Below, piece after piece: positions 46,605 through 58,305 of a stretch of 64,000 nucleotides of DNA. The stretch's first letter is position 1, and every line of letters begins with the position of its first letter. Source of the stretch: Artemisia argyi (lineage: Eukaryota; Streptophyta; Magnoliopsida; Asterales; Asteraceae); NCBI GenBank assembly GCA_030686995.1, contig CM060680.1:79536060-79600059 (forward strand), written 5' to 3'. Both the position numbers and the translations under genes were made by a program. The notes beneath the pieces are model-generated. The model did not search any database and was not told where the DNA came from. It was given only the letters and a program-made list of their open reading frames with translations.

Positions 46605-46990
46605 GGATTGGCTAGTCCAGGAGCAAACGGCTCTTGGTAAAGACATCTCAAATCCGTTTATGGCTTGCAATTTGCCCAAAATTGTATGGTTCCTCAACTC
46701 CCCAAAAACAAATGAGTTGGCTAGCCCGCAAGATTATGGCTTGTGGTAAAGGCCGTGGAAAATCCATAATTGGTAATCAGCTCACCAAGATGTTGACTAT
46801 TCCATCAAGAGCTGGCTAGTCCAGAAGCAAACGGCTTTTGGTAAAGACTACTCAAATCCGTTGACAGCTGGTGGTTTGCTCAAAATCACACGGTTATCAG
46901 GTGTGCCACAGTTCTTACACCTGGCTACTCCGGAAGTGATGGCTTTTGGTAAAGAGTTTTTCAAATCCATCAAGTTTTCAAAACAGTATT
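46605..46990 (+). repeat. four degenerate tandem units of about 105 bp in the Gypsy-2 3' UTR
   Basis: Units begin near 46611, 46720, 46815 and 46924. Shared core: TGGCTAGTCCAGAAGCAAA, CGGCTTTTGGTAAAGACT and TCAAATCCGTT, in that order. Spacings are 109, 95 and 109 bp. Not in frame with any ORF. It could be a packaging or RNA-structure element. Confidence 0.75.
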
Positions 46991-47010
46991 GCTAGGGACT
47001 AGCAATAGTT

Positions 47011-47023
47011 TAGTGTGGGGGAT
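47011..47023 (+). promoter_or_regulatory. Gypsy-2 polypurine tract
   Basis: TAGTGTGGGGGAT sits immediately before the 3' LTR start TGATGAG. It is the expected primer for plus-strand synthesis and supports the plus orientation. Confidence 0.75.
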
Positions 47024-50000
47024 TGATGAGTGCTCAAACACTCATCATTTTTGGTCAAATCTGAACTGCAAAACATACAAAAACACTCAGAAATGCATCA
47101 AAATACCAAAAATATTTCAAAATCGTGTTTTATATGTTTTAGATGCAAAATGAGTAAAAACTGACGAAAAACGTACAAAGTTTGCAAAACTGGCAGTTTC
47201 AGCCCCCAACTTTCATAAAATTACAAATCTAGTCCCTGGATATTCAAAATATGGAAAATTATCACCAAAGGTCCTTTTGAAATCATAAGTTGTCATATTT
47301 AGTCTTTTGGTGAAAATTCTAAAAGTTTTGGAAATTTACAGTTTGGTCCCTAGAGTTTCAAAAATTGACAGATTTGGTCCCTGTTGGGATATTTTGGAAG
47401 AAAAGTCAACTAGGGTCCTTGGAAAGTCAAATGTTGTCAATAATGATCCTTAGATGAAATTTTTCATGAATTGGCAAAACAGGTCCCTCAACTTTCACAT
47501 TTGGCAGAAATAGTCCTTGGGAATTTCAATTTTTGGGAAATAAACAATATTGGTCCTTGGGAATTTCAAATGTGGCAATTTCAACCGTTGGCATAAGTTT
47601 GGAAGTTTGGCAGATTTAACCCGTAACTTTGCTGATTTTACATTAATGGTCCTTGTGATTTCCTAGTTACTACATAACAAATGGACCATTTGTAATTTAC
47701 TTAACCTAAAACCACCCTTAGCCCAAAAATAAATAAATAAAACCCAAAACAATAATCCAATCCACAAAACCCTACCCAAGCCCAACACACACCAAAACCC
47801 ACACCCCCCCCCCCCCCCCGTTTTATTTGTTTCGGTCAAATAGTCAACCCACACAAATAAAAATAAAACCACACCCTTATCCCTCCCCCTTGCCCTGCCC
47901 CTAGCCTGCTGCTACAACCTGCTACTCCAAACACCATCATTCACCCTACTCCTTTCCCCCTCCAACACTCCACCCCTACACATACTTTCCACCACAAAAC
48001 ACCAAAACCCTTGCCCCCTTCCAAAGAGCTAAAAGCCAAAAGTGCAATACCATTTTTTCCCGCCTAAATGGATCAAACGGCTTGGAGCATGTCAGACTCA
48101 TCCAAGGGCTGTGGTGAAAGCAGAAGAAACAAGACAAGAAGGAAGCAAACCCTAGTTCTAGTTTTCTTGGTATAAATAAGCAAATTGTATGCCATATGTT
48201 GGCAGTTAGTTTTTTAGATTTTTAGTAGTCAATTAGGTTAGCAGTAGTGAATGTAGTGTAAAAGTAGTTTTAATTTGATTTTAAAAGTGTTGTTAGTTTT
48301 ATATCTCAGTTGTAAAAACTCTTATTTTCAATTAATGAAAGTCTTATTTCATCAAAGAATTTACTAAGCTTATTACCCTGCTCACTCAGTGTTTATTCAG
48401 TATTTACTTCAGCTTATTTAAGCTTCTAAAGTGCATTTTATTCAAATCTCAGTGTAATTGTTAGTTTAGAAAAGCTTTGCAACAAAATTTCATGGTAACT
48501 GATAATAATAAGCATTCACTGCTTATTTGCTTTTAGCTTATTAACTGCTTAATTAGTGCTCAGCTATGTTTATATTAGTCAATCATTGCTTATTATGTAG
48601 GTTGTAGTTTAGTTGCATCAGTGGAACTTAGTTTTCTTGAATGTTTGTGTTAACTGTTTTATAATAACTTTAATAGCTTATTAGTGGTAGCTTATTGTAG
48701 AGTGCTTATTTTTAGTCTCTTACTGCTTCTCTAATGATAAAATAGCCAGAATTGTAGTATCTTTCACTTAATCAAGTAAATCAACCCTTTGTTTTTGAAA
48801 ATCAGAAAACAATCACCACTTTAGGGGTGTTTGGATGATCTGATATAGTCAGGTTTAAGTTTGTGGGATTGTTTTTGTTGGTTCAGTCATGCTATATTAG
48901 AGTTTATTAGGCTATTAAAGTCACATAATTTAGTGCTTGTTCAGTAGATAGTCAAAATGCATTTTCAATCTAATTTTAGGGTAACTGTGTAGGTTTAAGG
49001 TTCCATGCTCTCTATAATCTGTTAATAAGTTGTTAGTTTAGCTTATTATATCCTATTTGCATCCTATAATTATGTTTACAGTTAATTAGAGATAATCAAA
49101 ATCACCAAAAGTCAAAACTTGTTCATAGTTTGCACAAGTCAAATGTTCTGAAGTGTTGGTATGGGTCAGAATTCAAAAGGCTTTATAGGGCTCAATTTGG
49201 TTTAGAAATAAATACTAATTGTTGCTTGGTAATCTCTGATAGCTTGTGATTTCAAATCAAAAAGAAAATTTGAGTTTCAAGCTCTTTTGGTCATTGAAAT
49301 TTATGTCAAAAGTGCCCCATTTGACCCAAACCTCCCCTGTTCCAGTTCCATGACAACATTTTCTTAGTCTTGCATTTAAGTCCCCATTGCACCATAGCTT
49401 ATTGTATGTGATGTTTTGGACAGCTAGCTGCACAAACTTGTTATTCCAATGCTTAACTGCTCATGTTAAGCTTATCTAGTAACTTATTTGTAGCCTTCCA
49501 TATGCATACACTGAGCTGTGTACACTGACTCATCAGTGTACACATTCTCAATTCATAAGCTCATATTGAGCTTATCTGTGGACCCTCATCTGAGTTCTTA
49601 ATTTTTTTTGGAAGTTTGTAGTGCAGGGTTGCTGATTCAAAATCCATTTTGGCCTACTGAGCTTATCAAATAAGCTTGATCAGGCCTGCTTAAAGGTACC
49701 CCTTGGACTGTTGACTGTATCAGTTGTGTTAAGGTTGTTTGTTGCTTATTTGTTGATTTGGTCTTTCTAACTTAATTAAGTTTCACATCTGAGTTAGTTT
49801 AGGAAATGTTTTAGCTTGTAGCTTGAAGCTTGTTGAAGCTTATTTTAGTTCATCACAGTTTAGATAATTAGGATTCATCATCATCTTAGCATAACAGTTG
49901 AGCCTTGTGTTTGTTTGAATGCCTGTTTGATTAAATTGCATGATCAGTAAGCTAGTGATTGTTCAAGCTTGGTATAAGCTTTGATTTATGAACCTTTGAG

Positions 50001-51344
50001 CTTGTTTGTTAGTTTTCTGAGCTTGTCAGCTTTTGTTTCTATTAGCAGTAGCTTTTAGTAGCCTTTGCATTAGTTGGATAAGCTTGATAGCAGTTGCATG
50101 AAGCAAACTTCACGGGCTTCAAAAATGTTCATTACTTAAGCTCACCCTGAGCTTAGTAGCTTTTTGAGAAGCCCACATTGCTGGCTTGTGGATTCCAGTC
50201 CCATTTCTTGTTCAAGGGCTTTTGCCCTAGCTTATTTTAGCCTCCAATTCAGCCCAGTGGACTGTTTGGTTTTAAGCTTTTGAATTGTGCTTATTAGCTT
50301 GTTATGGCTTAATCTGTGAGTTTCTTTGGTAATTTAAGTTGATTTAAGCTTATATAAGTTATTTGTAGTGTACTCTAGCTTTTGGTAATTAATTGCATTG
50401 TTTGCTTATTTTTAAGTGCTTATTTCCTAGTGCTTTTTATCCATTCTGCTTATTTCAGCTTCTTTTTCAGTAGATCTTATTTTTCTTAAGTTCCTAATTG
50501 CATTTTAGAATTTTCCTAAAAATTTCAGATTTTTCTTTGCCTTTTTAGTATTTTTAATAAATCAAAAGTAGTTTTAGTAATTAATAAATAGTTATTAATT
50601 AATAATAATTAAATAAAAAGTAGGAAAAATATATTTTTAATTTTAAAATTACTTTTATATTATTTTAGAATTTTTGGAATTAAATTTTCATTTTTCTAGC
50701 TTAATTTCATAATTAGTGTAATTTAAATATTATTAATTAGTAATTAAATAGTAATTAATTAATAGTAATTAATTAAATAGTGTAAAAATTATTTTTCTTT
50801 TTCTAAAAATTTTATTTTATCATTAGGTCCGTAAAAATGTAATTTTCGTGTCCGTAGGATTAACGTAGCTCAAAATTCACTTTTTATTTCGCGCATTAGC
50901 GTTTATTTTAATTTTAACTCGCGTTTTATTTAAATAAGGTTTACGTTTTTAAATTTAGGTTACGTAGTTTGTAAAATAAGAAAAACCAAAAATATAAATA
51001 AAGTGATAGCTTCTATTTAAGCCGATTGGCTTATTTTTCTGCTTACGAATAAGCAATTTCTGATTTTAAGTTTTCAGTTTACGTTTTAGGTTAATTAGGT
51101 TTCGCGTTATTGTTAATATAGTTTGTTTACATCGTTCTCATTCGTTTTTCCTTAGCGTAATCACTCACAAACCCCTTTTCATCCAAATTCACCCGATCAC
51201 GAAACCGTTTTGATTACAATTCACACCTCGTCGGGACAATACGACCCGGGGAAACCACTATATTCCGCGGAGCATTGACTCTAGGCAGTTTGACCTTGTT
51301 GACCATTCCCTGGTCAATTCGGGTTGACTGTTTAGCATCAATCA
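47024..51344 (+). repeat. Gypsy-2 3' LTR
   Basis: Near-identical to 39730-44033. Visible differences include a longer C run at about 47804-47819, an extra TAATTAATAGTA-like 12 bp near 50757 and scattered substitutions. Ends AGCATCAATCA followed by the GTTTG duplication. Confidence 0.93.
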
Positions 51345-51614
51345 GTTTGACACATTAAAATCAAAGATGATTGTTGGCATAATGGATACAGTAGAATGAT
51401 AAACGGTCCACTTCATTTCTAGTTATGTCGTTGCACAAGTTTTTTTAGGTTCTTTTTACGGTATTTATTTGGATAAGCTGATAATTTGAAGCAGACAAAC
51501 TTAAGTTTGTTAATATCAACCTTCTTTTTGTAACTCTATTTATAATATGCTTTAAAAAAATTTTGCCCCCCCCCCCCCCTCGAATTTTTTTCTGGCTCCG
51601 CCCCTGCCACCTCT

Positions 51615-52853
51615 AGTCTAAGTTATTATCAGAAGATAGAAAATGCTAATCTCATATGCCATATATTGTCTTCGTATAAGTTAAAGCACAAGTTTAAGCA
51701 TATCAACTACCTGAAAACAAGAATTAAAGATCAGTAGAATAAGCTCAAAATTATCCTTAACAAAATGTCACTTTTTATATTTAAGTCAAAAGGTTTACAT
51801 CAATAATTTAGATTAATCAATATGTAACTTTACACACAACTATCCTTAACAAAAATGACCAAACTTTGTTTCCTACTCTACACCACCGGCTTAATTCTTT
51901 CTTGCAACCAATACTAAACACATAATGTTCTTAGTTATCGTGGTTCTTAAAGTGCATGATATAGTTTATCTAAATCTCTAATACCATATATTTAACAGTA
52001 GCTAATCAACTAATCACGAACAATGTGAAAACGCAATAACTAGCACAACAATTAAAATATGTAAGGAAGACTTACGTAAAATTGTTCACATAACAAAGCT
52101 ACAGTCGATAAAAGTCAGAGACTTAACCTCACAAGCTACGGCTTCTCCTGTGTGACCAATAGCTCACGCACTGCAAAACGTACTCAAAACACATTCATGA
52201 GCAAACATATTCTTGCAACGACTAAATTGCACATAATGACTTGCTAACCTTTCTTGATACACTTTTGTGGATTTAGAACATCATTTTTATACCTAAAAAA
52301 CACAAATACGTAAGAAACACACCATTTTCACGTTTAAATTTACTCGCTGATGCCGACATTAACACCGATGATGTCGATATCACTTATCTTAAAACGCCTA
52401 ACGAAACATCACAAATTTCGACCTAAATCTCAAACCCTAACAAGAGGTAACCACAATATCAACAAATACTTAGTCATATTAAAAGTAGTAACAATACACA
52501 TAGTAAATCAATAGTTGTATTTACTTTTTTATATCACAAAAAGTTGTTATTTTTTCGGAAAACCTATTGTTTTTATCAAAATTCTTATTTTTAAAAAATA
52601 ATGTACACAACTTTTTTGGTGTTTTATCTTTTTTCTCGGTTACACTAAAGGCAGAGTTGACACTTTACATTGTGGAATTTGGTTTATTTTTTACACTCTT
52701 TTGTTTGCGTAGTTTATTTTCAATTTCTACACCATTTAATTAGTGTAGTTTATTCTCTTTTTAGATATTTTTTTCTACACGCTTATAAATGTGAAATATC
52801 TATCTTTCAAATTTTTAGGTGTTCAGAAATTTTATACCTGTTATTGCGTGCTC
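51615..52853. other. intergenic, no gene seen
   Basis: AT-rich DNA without a convincing ORF or bounded element. The 63-codon frame at 52670 starts without a convincing context and is hydrophobic low-complexity. Confidence 0.5.
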
Positions 52854-53652
52854 AGGGGTGAGCATGGGGCGGTTTGGGGTGGTTTTTGGTTAAAACCAAA
52901 CCCCGAACCGAAAATTTGCTTTTAAGTTTTTTAAAACCAAACCCCGTACCAAAAGTTCGGTTTGGTTTTTGGTTTTTTGCGGTTTGATTTTCAGTTTTTT
53001 CTGTTTTTGGATATCCGAAATTTGAGTTGATTGTTTTATGTTAAACCCATTATTTTAGCTAAATTTTAAATTCAAATATCTGAAATTTTGGATAACAATT
53101 TTATATATCTATAATTTTTGAAAAAACTTTTATATAAGTTCCAAAACTGACATTTCATAAAACCTACCCTTTTAATAAATTTTGATCAATTTTTTTAATA
53201 TCCGAATACGGGATATTTTTTGAACATACAAAACCTAAATCAAGAAATCCTAGAATGTACGTAAAATAATAAGATTACATAACATGTATATAAATATGAA
53301 ATGTGCGAACATATATAAAATAAAGAAAACTAACTTTACTAATTTATTATAGTGTTAGCTAAATAAACACATGTTACGAATATCTAATCTTTTAATTTTT
53401 GGACTTTGGTGATTACTTGATTCAAAACTAATACGTATACATTTTTTTATTAGTTTTATGAATATTAGTATGTGGCGGTTCGGTTTTTTTCGGTTTTGGT
53501 TTTCATATAAAACCAAAAACTGAACCAAGATTTTCGGTTTTTTAAAAAACCAAAACCGCATCATCGGTTTTATAATTGGTTATGTTTTTTTTTTGGGCAT
53601 TTTTTTGGTTTTTGGGGTTTTGGTTCATTTTTTCGGTTTCATTGCTCTCCCT
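52854..53652. mobile_element. hAT-like element with AACCAAAACCG-rich interior
   Basis: Begins AGGGGTGAGCATGGGGCGG and ends with TTGCTCTCCCTT, imperfect inverted ends. The terminal thirds are mirror images built of AAACCAAACC / GGTTTTGG words. This type is common among plant hAT relics, and a related copy begins at 63797. TSD not resolved; TTCAGAAAT occurs near both sides but not at the exact ends. Confidence 0.55.
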
Positions 53653-53883
53653 TAATATTCAGAAATAACCGTGTAAATGGACGATTCTTTTTTAGTGTGT
53701 AAGTTCTTTAAACGCGGACTATCAATGAATTTCCAAAGATTGGACGCTAAAATTTAGCTCTAAATTGTGTTTTATTAGTACTAGTCGTTGCTTTATTAAA
53801 TTTATTAAGTAAAATATGACTAAAAATAGATTGTCTAACAAATATCCATGTTCATCTAAGTTCGGCTTTTAGTAAATTTATTA

Positions 53884-54146
53884 CTCCCTCTGTACGGCTG
53901 TACCATAATTATAGTCCAGTGTTGACTTTTTAAGTTTTCGTATTGCAACTTTGACTTTATATATTTTTATTTGTGTTATATAATACTTGATAAAAATTAT
54001 ACCAATGGAAAATACATTTAAAACTCAATCCATTCATATATTTTGCATCAAGTAATATATAACACAAATAAAAATATTTAAGGTCAAAGTTGAAAACTAA
54101 AGACTTTAAAAGTCAAAAGTGAACTATAATTATGTGACGGAGGTAG
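53884..54146. mobile_element. Stowaway MITE (Tc1/mariner), complete
   Basis: TA-flanked (53882-53883 and 54147-54148). Left end CTCCCTCTGTACGG; right end reverse complement CTACCTCCGTCACATAATTA. The inner sequences CATAATTATAGTCCA and TGAACTATAATTATG also pair. The whole 263 bp folds back on itself. Same family as the truncated copy at 11601. Confidence 0.85.
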
Positions 54147-54867
54147 TACGTAGTAATATATTGAATTGAACACGACACTTGATGATAGTTAATTCAAACC
54201 TACCACTTGACCATAGTTTGATGGACGAATTTGCCCTCCAAGCTTAACGACCTTAATTATAAAAAAAATGCTTTTGTCGTCATTTTACTAACCTCTTGTA
54301 TGTGATCTTCAATTCATAGCTTTAACGTCATTTGCCAAGCTTTATGAGAACTTCACTTTAAAGAAAAATGAGAACTCAATTCATATAGATATTGAAAAGC
54401 TTTATTTTTTTGGTTCTGATTACCCTTGTAAGCAAGATTTTTTTGCTAATACATTTTATAATCTGTTATAGTGCTATTATGCTGTTATCAAGACCGATTT
54501 TATTAGTACTAAAATGGGCCTTCTTGATAGCGTTTGCAACCGGTAATGGTTGTTAAACCAATTTCACTAATTGCACAATCACAAATTCTTATGGTGCATT
54601 CCCCGATCGTAGCATTTGTCAGGCAGCTGAGGTTGCGTACCCTTCATCAGAAGAGGAACTTGTATCCGTATTTGCATATGCTACTCATGCAAACAGAAAG
54701 ATGAGAGTAGCCACACGTTACTCTCACAGCATACCAAAGTTGGTTTGTCCCGATGGTGATGACGGACTCATTATAAGTACGGAAAACCTTAGTAGAGTTA
54801 TCGAAATCAATCAAGAAAAGATGCTTGTTACCATAGAATCACAGAGAGTGGCGTTACATTAGAACAG

Positions 54868-55552
54868 CAGGGGACGAAGTTCATTATATGACCCGAAAAA
54901 ATATAAGTGTGAATAGAATGGTTTTCAACTTAAACCATCACAAAACCTTACGAAGACATTACTGAACCTAACTTTTTCTAACATATTTGGTGCATAAAAA
55001 GTATAGTAAACTCAAAATAAGGTAAATTCTTTATCTATTTTGATACTTCCGAGTATATAACTTGGGGAGATCAACAAAGCCGAAACTTTCTAGGATTTAT
55101 TGATTTAGGTTATGGGAGTTCAAAAATATCCATATTCGGATATCCGAAAACTTGATCATAATTTATTAAAAAGTTGCGTTTTATGAAAGGACAGTTTTGG
55201 AACTCATATAAAAGTTTTTCAAAATTTATAGATATCAGGATATCCGGATATATAAAACTGTTATATGAAATTTCGGAAATCCGAATTAAAAAAACTTAGA
55301 TAAAATATTATGTTTAACATAAAACCATCATCGCATAAATAGTTATTGACAAGTCCCTTAAATTGTTAGAAATGAGATATTTCATGTCGGTTGTTTTCTT
55401 TTTCTTTCATTATTGAAAAGTCGCTAGTTGGGGGAGGCTCGTGGTATATTAAACGTTAAATTATGGGCTAAACAATGGTATTTTAATACAATCATTGGGC
55501 TTATTGGAGGGGGCCTAACACCCGCTAGCCATCCCACTCCCTCCGCCCCTGG
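54868..55552. mobile_element. hAT-like insertion inside the GULLO pseudogene
   Basis: The left end CAGGGGACGAAG and the right end CCCTCCGCCCCTG (reverse complement CAGGGGCGGAGGG) are imperfect inverted ends placed between two parts of the same coding exon. No 8-bp duplication is visible and a few codons are missing, so a deletion accompanied or followed the insertion. Confidence 0.5.
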
Positions 55553-55606
55553 TTGGCCTTTCCTTACCCTCCTTATTGGTGGGGATTGACGATTGGTGGT
55601 CTCTTA

Positions 55607-56083
55607 CGCTCCGTTCTCGAGTTCATTTTTAGAAGGAAAGGAAAGGAAATGATAAGAAATTGAAATTTTATCGTGTTCTTTAGTTTTTCTTAGATAGAAA
55701 GGAAAGGAAACACAAAGGAAATGATAGGAAAATTCTTATGATTTTCCTATGGGAATTTTCCGCCCAAATATGGGCGGATTTGGAGGGAAACAATTCTACA
55801 CCCGCACTTTCTAGTATATAATAACCGGTATAACTTTCAATACTTACTCATATTCAACTCTTATGATAAAATGAACATATTTAAAAGTGCATAAATGTAA
55901 TTATGTTTTTTTTCTTTCTTTTCTTCCCAATTCGAGAACACAACATTATTTCTTTTCTTTTCATTTCATTTCAACTCGAGAATATGAAATATAAAATCAA
56001 CTTTCTTTCCTTTTCTTTTCCTTTCTTTTCTCTTCTTTACACATCATTTCTATTCCCACCTAGGAAAACTCGAGAACGCAGCG
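55607..56083. mobile_element. Tourist-type MITE inserted in the GULLO pseudogene exon
   Basis: CGCTCCGTTCTCGAG at the left and CGCTGCGTTCTCGAG (reverse complement) at the right form 15-bp terminal repeats with one mismatch, flanked by TTA on both sides (55604-55606, 56084-56086). Removing the element and one TTA restores the reading WWGLTIGGLL/GPGAHG. The interior is purine-rich on one arm (AAGGAAAGGAAA) and pyrimidine-rich on the other. Confidence 0.85.
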
Positions 56084-56677
56084 TTAGGCCCAGGTGCACA
56101 TGGTAGCACCTTTTGGGCAGAAGGTAGTGCAGTCCATGACTATGTGGTCCTTATGCGAATAGTCATTATGCCAGGTCGCGCTGGAGATGGTTATGCTAAT
56201 ATACGCAAACTAGAAGAAAACGGTGAGTTTGACAACGATATGAAAGCAGCAAAAGTGTCCATTGGAGTACTTGGAGTCATTTAACAGGTATACTAATTAC
56301 GTCTGCATTTTAGGTTGTTTTACATAGTGATCAGATATGCCATTTTTCTCCTAATATTGTTCCCATGTCCTATAGGTGACTTTAAAGTTGCAGCCGATGT
56401 TCAAAAGATCTGTTACCCTTGTAGCAAGTAATGATATTGACTTATCAAACCAAGCTGCTATCTTTGGGAGTTAACACGAGTTTGCAGACATAGCATGATA
56501 CCTAAGTCAAAAACAAGTTATTTATCTCATCGATGATCGAGTTTCATCCAATGTTTCAACTATGGTTTTTGAGCAGAGACTTCAGATGTACTCACTACCT
56601 TAAGATCAATAGGTAGTGCACCTAACCATAAATAATCGAGAATTTTTTTGTGAGGGAAAAGCGCTTAACTATAGATT

Positions 56678-56751
56678 AAGTTATAGAATTGCCCCTTAGG
56701 TTTGGTGCGAATATAAGTTATAGAATTGCCCCTTAGGTTTGGTGCGAATAA
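56678..56751. repeat. 37-bp unit duplicated in tandem
   Basis: AAGTTATAGAATTGCCCC-TTAGGTTTGGTGCGAATAT occurs twice in direct succession with no visible differences. Non-coding. Confidence 0.9.
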
Positions 56752-56970
56752 ATCGTTAACAATAAAATTGGCTCTCGCAACAACTATGTGCATAAACGTT
56801 CCCTAATATTCAATTGTTTTTTATCACTTTTAGTCTCTTCACCATTACCAATTATGGAACAATTCAAATGTGAATGACATACTAGATGGACCAAAAGTGA
56901 AATCAAACACCACAATTTCCATATTTTCATTAAAATGGCATGAATAATTTACTCAAAATTATATAAAGGG

Positions 56971-57060
56971 TTATATAAAAAGGGTTTTTTTAACTTGTGC
57001 CCTTAGACACATGATAAGAAGTGGGCCAGTGTGTCTTTACTCAGGGATCAAAAAACCTGA

Positions 57061-57098
<38 letters not shown>

Positions 57099-57194
57099 TT
57101 ATTTGAAAAATGACAATAACCGACAAAAATGAACACAAAGGCCACTTCTTATCATGTGCTTAAGGGCACAAATTAAAAAATCCCTTTTATATAA
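56971..57194. mobile_element. fold-back MITE with a poly(A) core
   Basis: The left arm (TTATATAAAAAGGG...CTTGTGCCCTTAG...CATGATAAGAAGTGG) is mirrored by the right arm (CCACTTCTTATCATG...AAGGGCACAAA...CCCTTTTATATAA), about 50 bp each. A 34-bp poly(A) (57061-57094) lies between. TSD unclear. It sits upstream of, and possibly inside, the Helitron that ends at 57552. Confidence 0.65.
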
Positions 57195-57524
57195 CAATGT
57201 TACATATATTTTTTATATAATACAACAAAACCCCTATTGAGAATTTTCTATTTCAAAAAATGCATTCATACCTTATTTAGTAATAATTTTATTTAAAAAA
57301 ATGTTATTTTCTTATTAGGTAATATTTTATATTTATCCATAACACAAGTAGATAAATACAAAAAATGTAGATAAGATGCAATTAATAATAGGATTAAAAT
57401 TTTTAAATAATTATCTTTAATAATAAAAAAACTATAATCAAACATCATAAATCAAACAAAACAAAGATTAAATTATTTGTTTTTTAATAAATAAAAATAT
57501 ATGATTCAAAAATTTTTTTAAAAA

Positions 57525-57552
57525 CCCGCGCGTGCGCGGGTATTATAACTAG
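57525..57552 (+). mobile_element. Helitron 3' terminus (hairpin + CTAG)
   Basis: CCCGCGC and GCGCGGG pair around GT (57525-57540). After eight A/T bases comes CTAG (57549-57552) followed by host T. This is the classic Helitron end: GC hairpin, 8-12-nt spacer, CTRR, T. The 5' TC end was not identified, so the element's extent is unknown. No RepHel helicase is nearby, so it is non-autonomous. Confidence 0.75.
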
Positions 57553-58305
57553 TATGCTAATCTAGTAATCTGACGTGTTAGCATTTTGTTTGTTGATAGA
57601 CTCACTTTTTTTCAGAACCAATAGATGATTGCTACACAATTGTTTCTCTAAATGTTTATGATTAACTATGAAATGATACTTCAAGTGCATGATACTTATG
57701 AGATTACGGAACACTAGGCCTTATTCGAAACCGTTTGAATAGAATTTCCGTTTATCAGCAATGTACATTGGTAACCTTATTATCGGTTATATATTCTTCA
57801 GTTAAATGCTTAGAAATAGAAAATTATCCAGCAACAAATTGAAAAACAATTGTTACCGGCTCAATTTCACATTAAAAATATAGCTTTAGAAATTTAATGC
57901 GCTGACATTCACAATGCAGTGAAAACTATGCATATGCTCCAGTCTATTGATGTACCCTCAACAACTTCTTGGACATGTATCGAAGTGACTAGATACAAAC
58001 TCGAGTGTTAACCTACTAATCTCTAAATTCCATGCAAAAAAATACATGACCTCATATCCGAATGATGTCGCCAACAAACTCACAAAGGATTCTAACTAGC
58101 ACTGCAGAACATTGTTTTGCCACGAAAAAGAATCTACAAATTGCCGATACAAAATGAGTTTTGCGCCTTTCAAATAACAATTACAAAATTCACAAGCCTC
58201 TCAATGAATCCACATGCTAACTGTACATGTGGATTACATAAGTTATAGGAAGCTCAGATTGTCAATATACATATCTAGCACAAGTTAGATGTTAGTAGAT
58301 TGAAG
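57553..58305. other. intergenic and presumed ALG12 3' UTR
   Basis: No ORF of note. The part next to 58305 should contain the ALG12 3' untranslated region, but a polyadenylation site cannot be assigned with confidence. Confidence 0.5.

Larger units (their letters stand above)
46226..47023 (+). other. Gypsy-2 3' untranslated region
   Basis: Non-coding. Contains CTAAGTGTGGGGGAG (46292-46306), TTGAGGACAATATTCATG and a 14-bp G run (46447-46460), which are typical of Athila/Tat 3' regions. Then comes a four-unit repeat (next entry) and the polypurine tract at 47011-47023. Confidence 0.7.
39730..51344 (+). mobile_element. Gypsy-2: recent non-autonomous LTR element with 4.3-kb LTRs
   Basis: LTRs at 39730-44033 (4304 bp) and 47024-51344 (4321 bp), flanked by GTTTG on both sides (39725-39729, 51345-51349). 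The primer site fits tRNA-Asp, as in Athila/Tat-type Gypsy elements, and GTGTGGGGGAT is the polypurine tract. Internal region 2990 bp with one ORF and no polymerase genes. By eye about 17 substitutions separate the LTRs (about 0.4%), plus a 12-bp indel and a C-run length change, so the insertion is recent. Its layout, huge LTRs around a short coding core, resembles a LARD. Confidence 0.93.
39235..51606. mobile_element. hAT-like element split by Gypsy-2
   Basis: The left end CAGAGGCGGAGCTACC and the right end (reverse complement) CAGGGGCGGAGCCAGA are imperfect terminal inverted repeats of a common plant hAT type. Flanking octamers are CCACCTCC (39227-39234) and CCACCTCT (51607-51614), 7 of 8 identical. 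Removing Gypsy-2 and one GTTTG leaves about 750 bp with several C/G homopolymers and no transposase. It is therefore a non-autonomous copy, older than Gypsy-2. Confidence 0.75.
54479..56590 (+). pseudogene. L-gulonolactone-oxidase-like FAD oxidoreductase pseudogene
   Basis: Four collinear pieces. 54479-54867: signal-peptide-like start, then TNSYGAFPDRSICQAAEVAY, RVATRYSHSIPKLVCPDGDD. 55553-55606: AFPYPPYWWGLTIGGLL. 56087-56287: GPGAHGSTFWAEGSAVHDYV to VSIGVLGVI. After an intron, 56376-56590: VTLKLQPMFKRSV to IDDRVSSN. These are the PCMH FAD-binding and ALO patterns of plant GULLO proteins, secreted or ER-routed oxidases. Stops interrupt at about 54554, 54860, 56282, 56472 and 56493. A hAT-like and a Tourist element split the exon, a short coding piece before the first insertion is missing, and the C-terminal half is lost. 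Non-functional. Confidence 0.85.
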
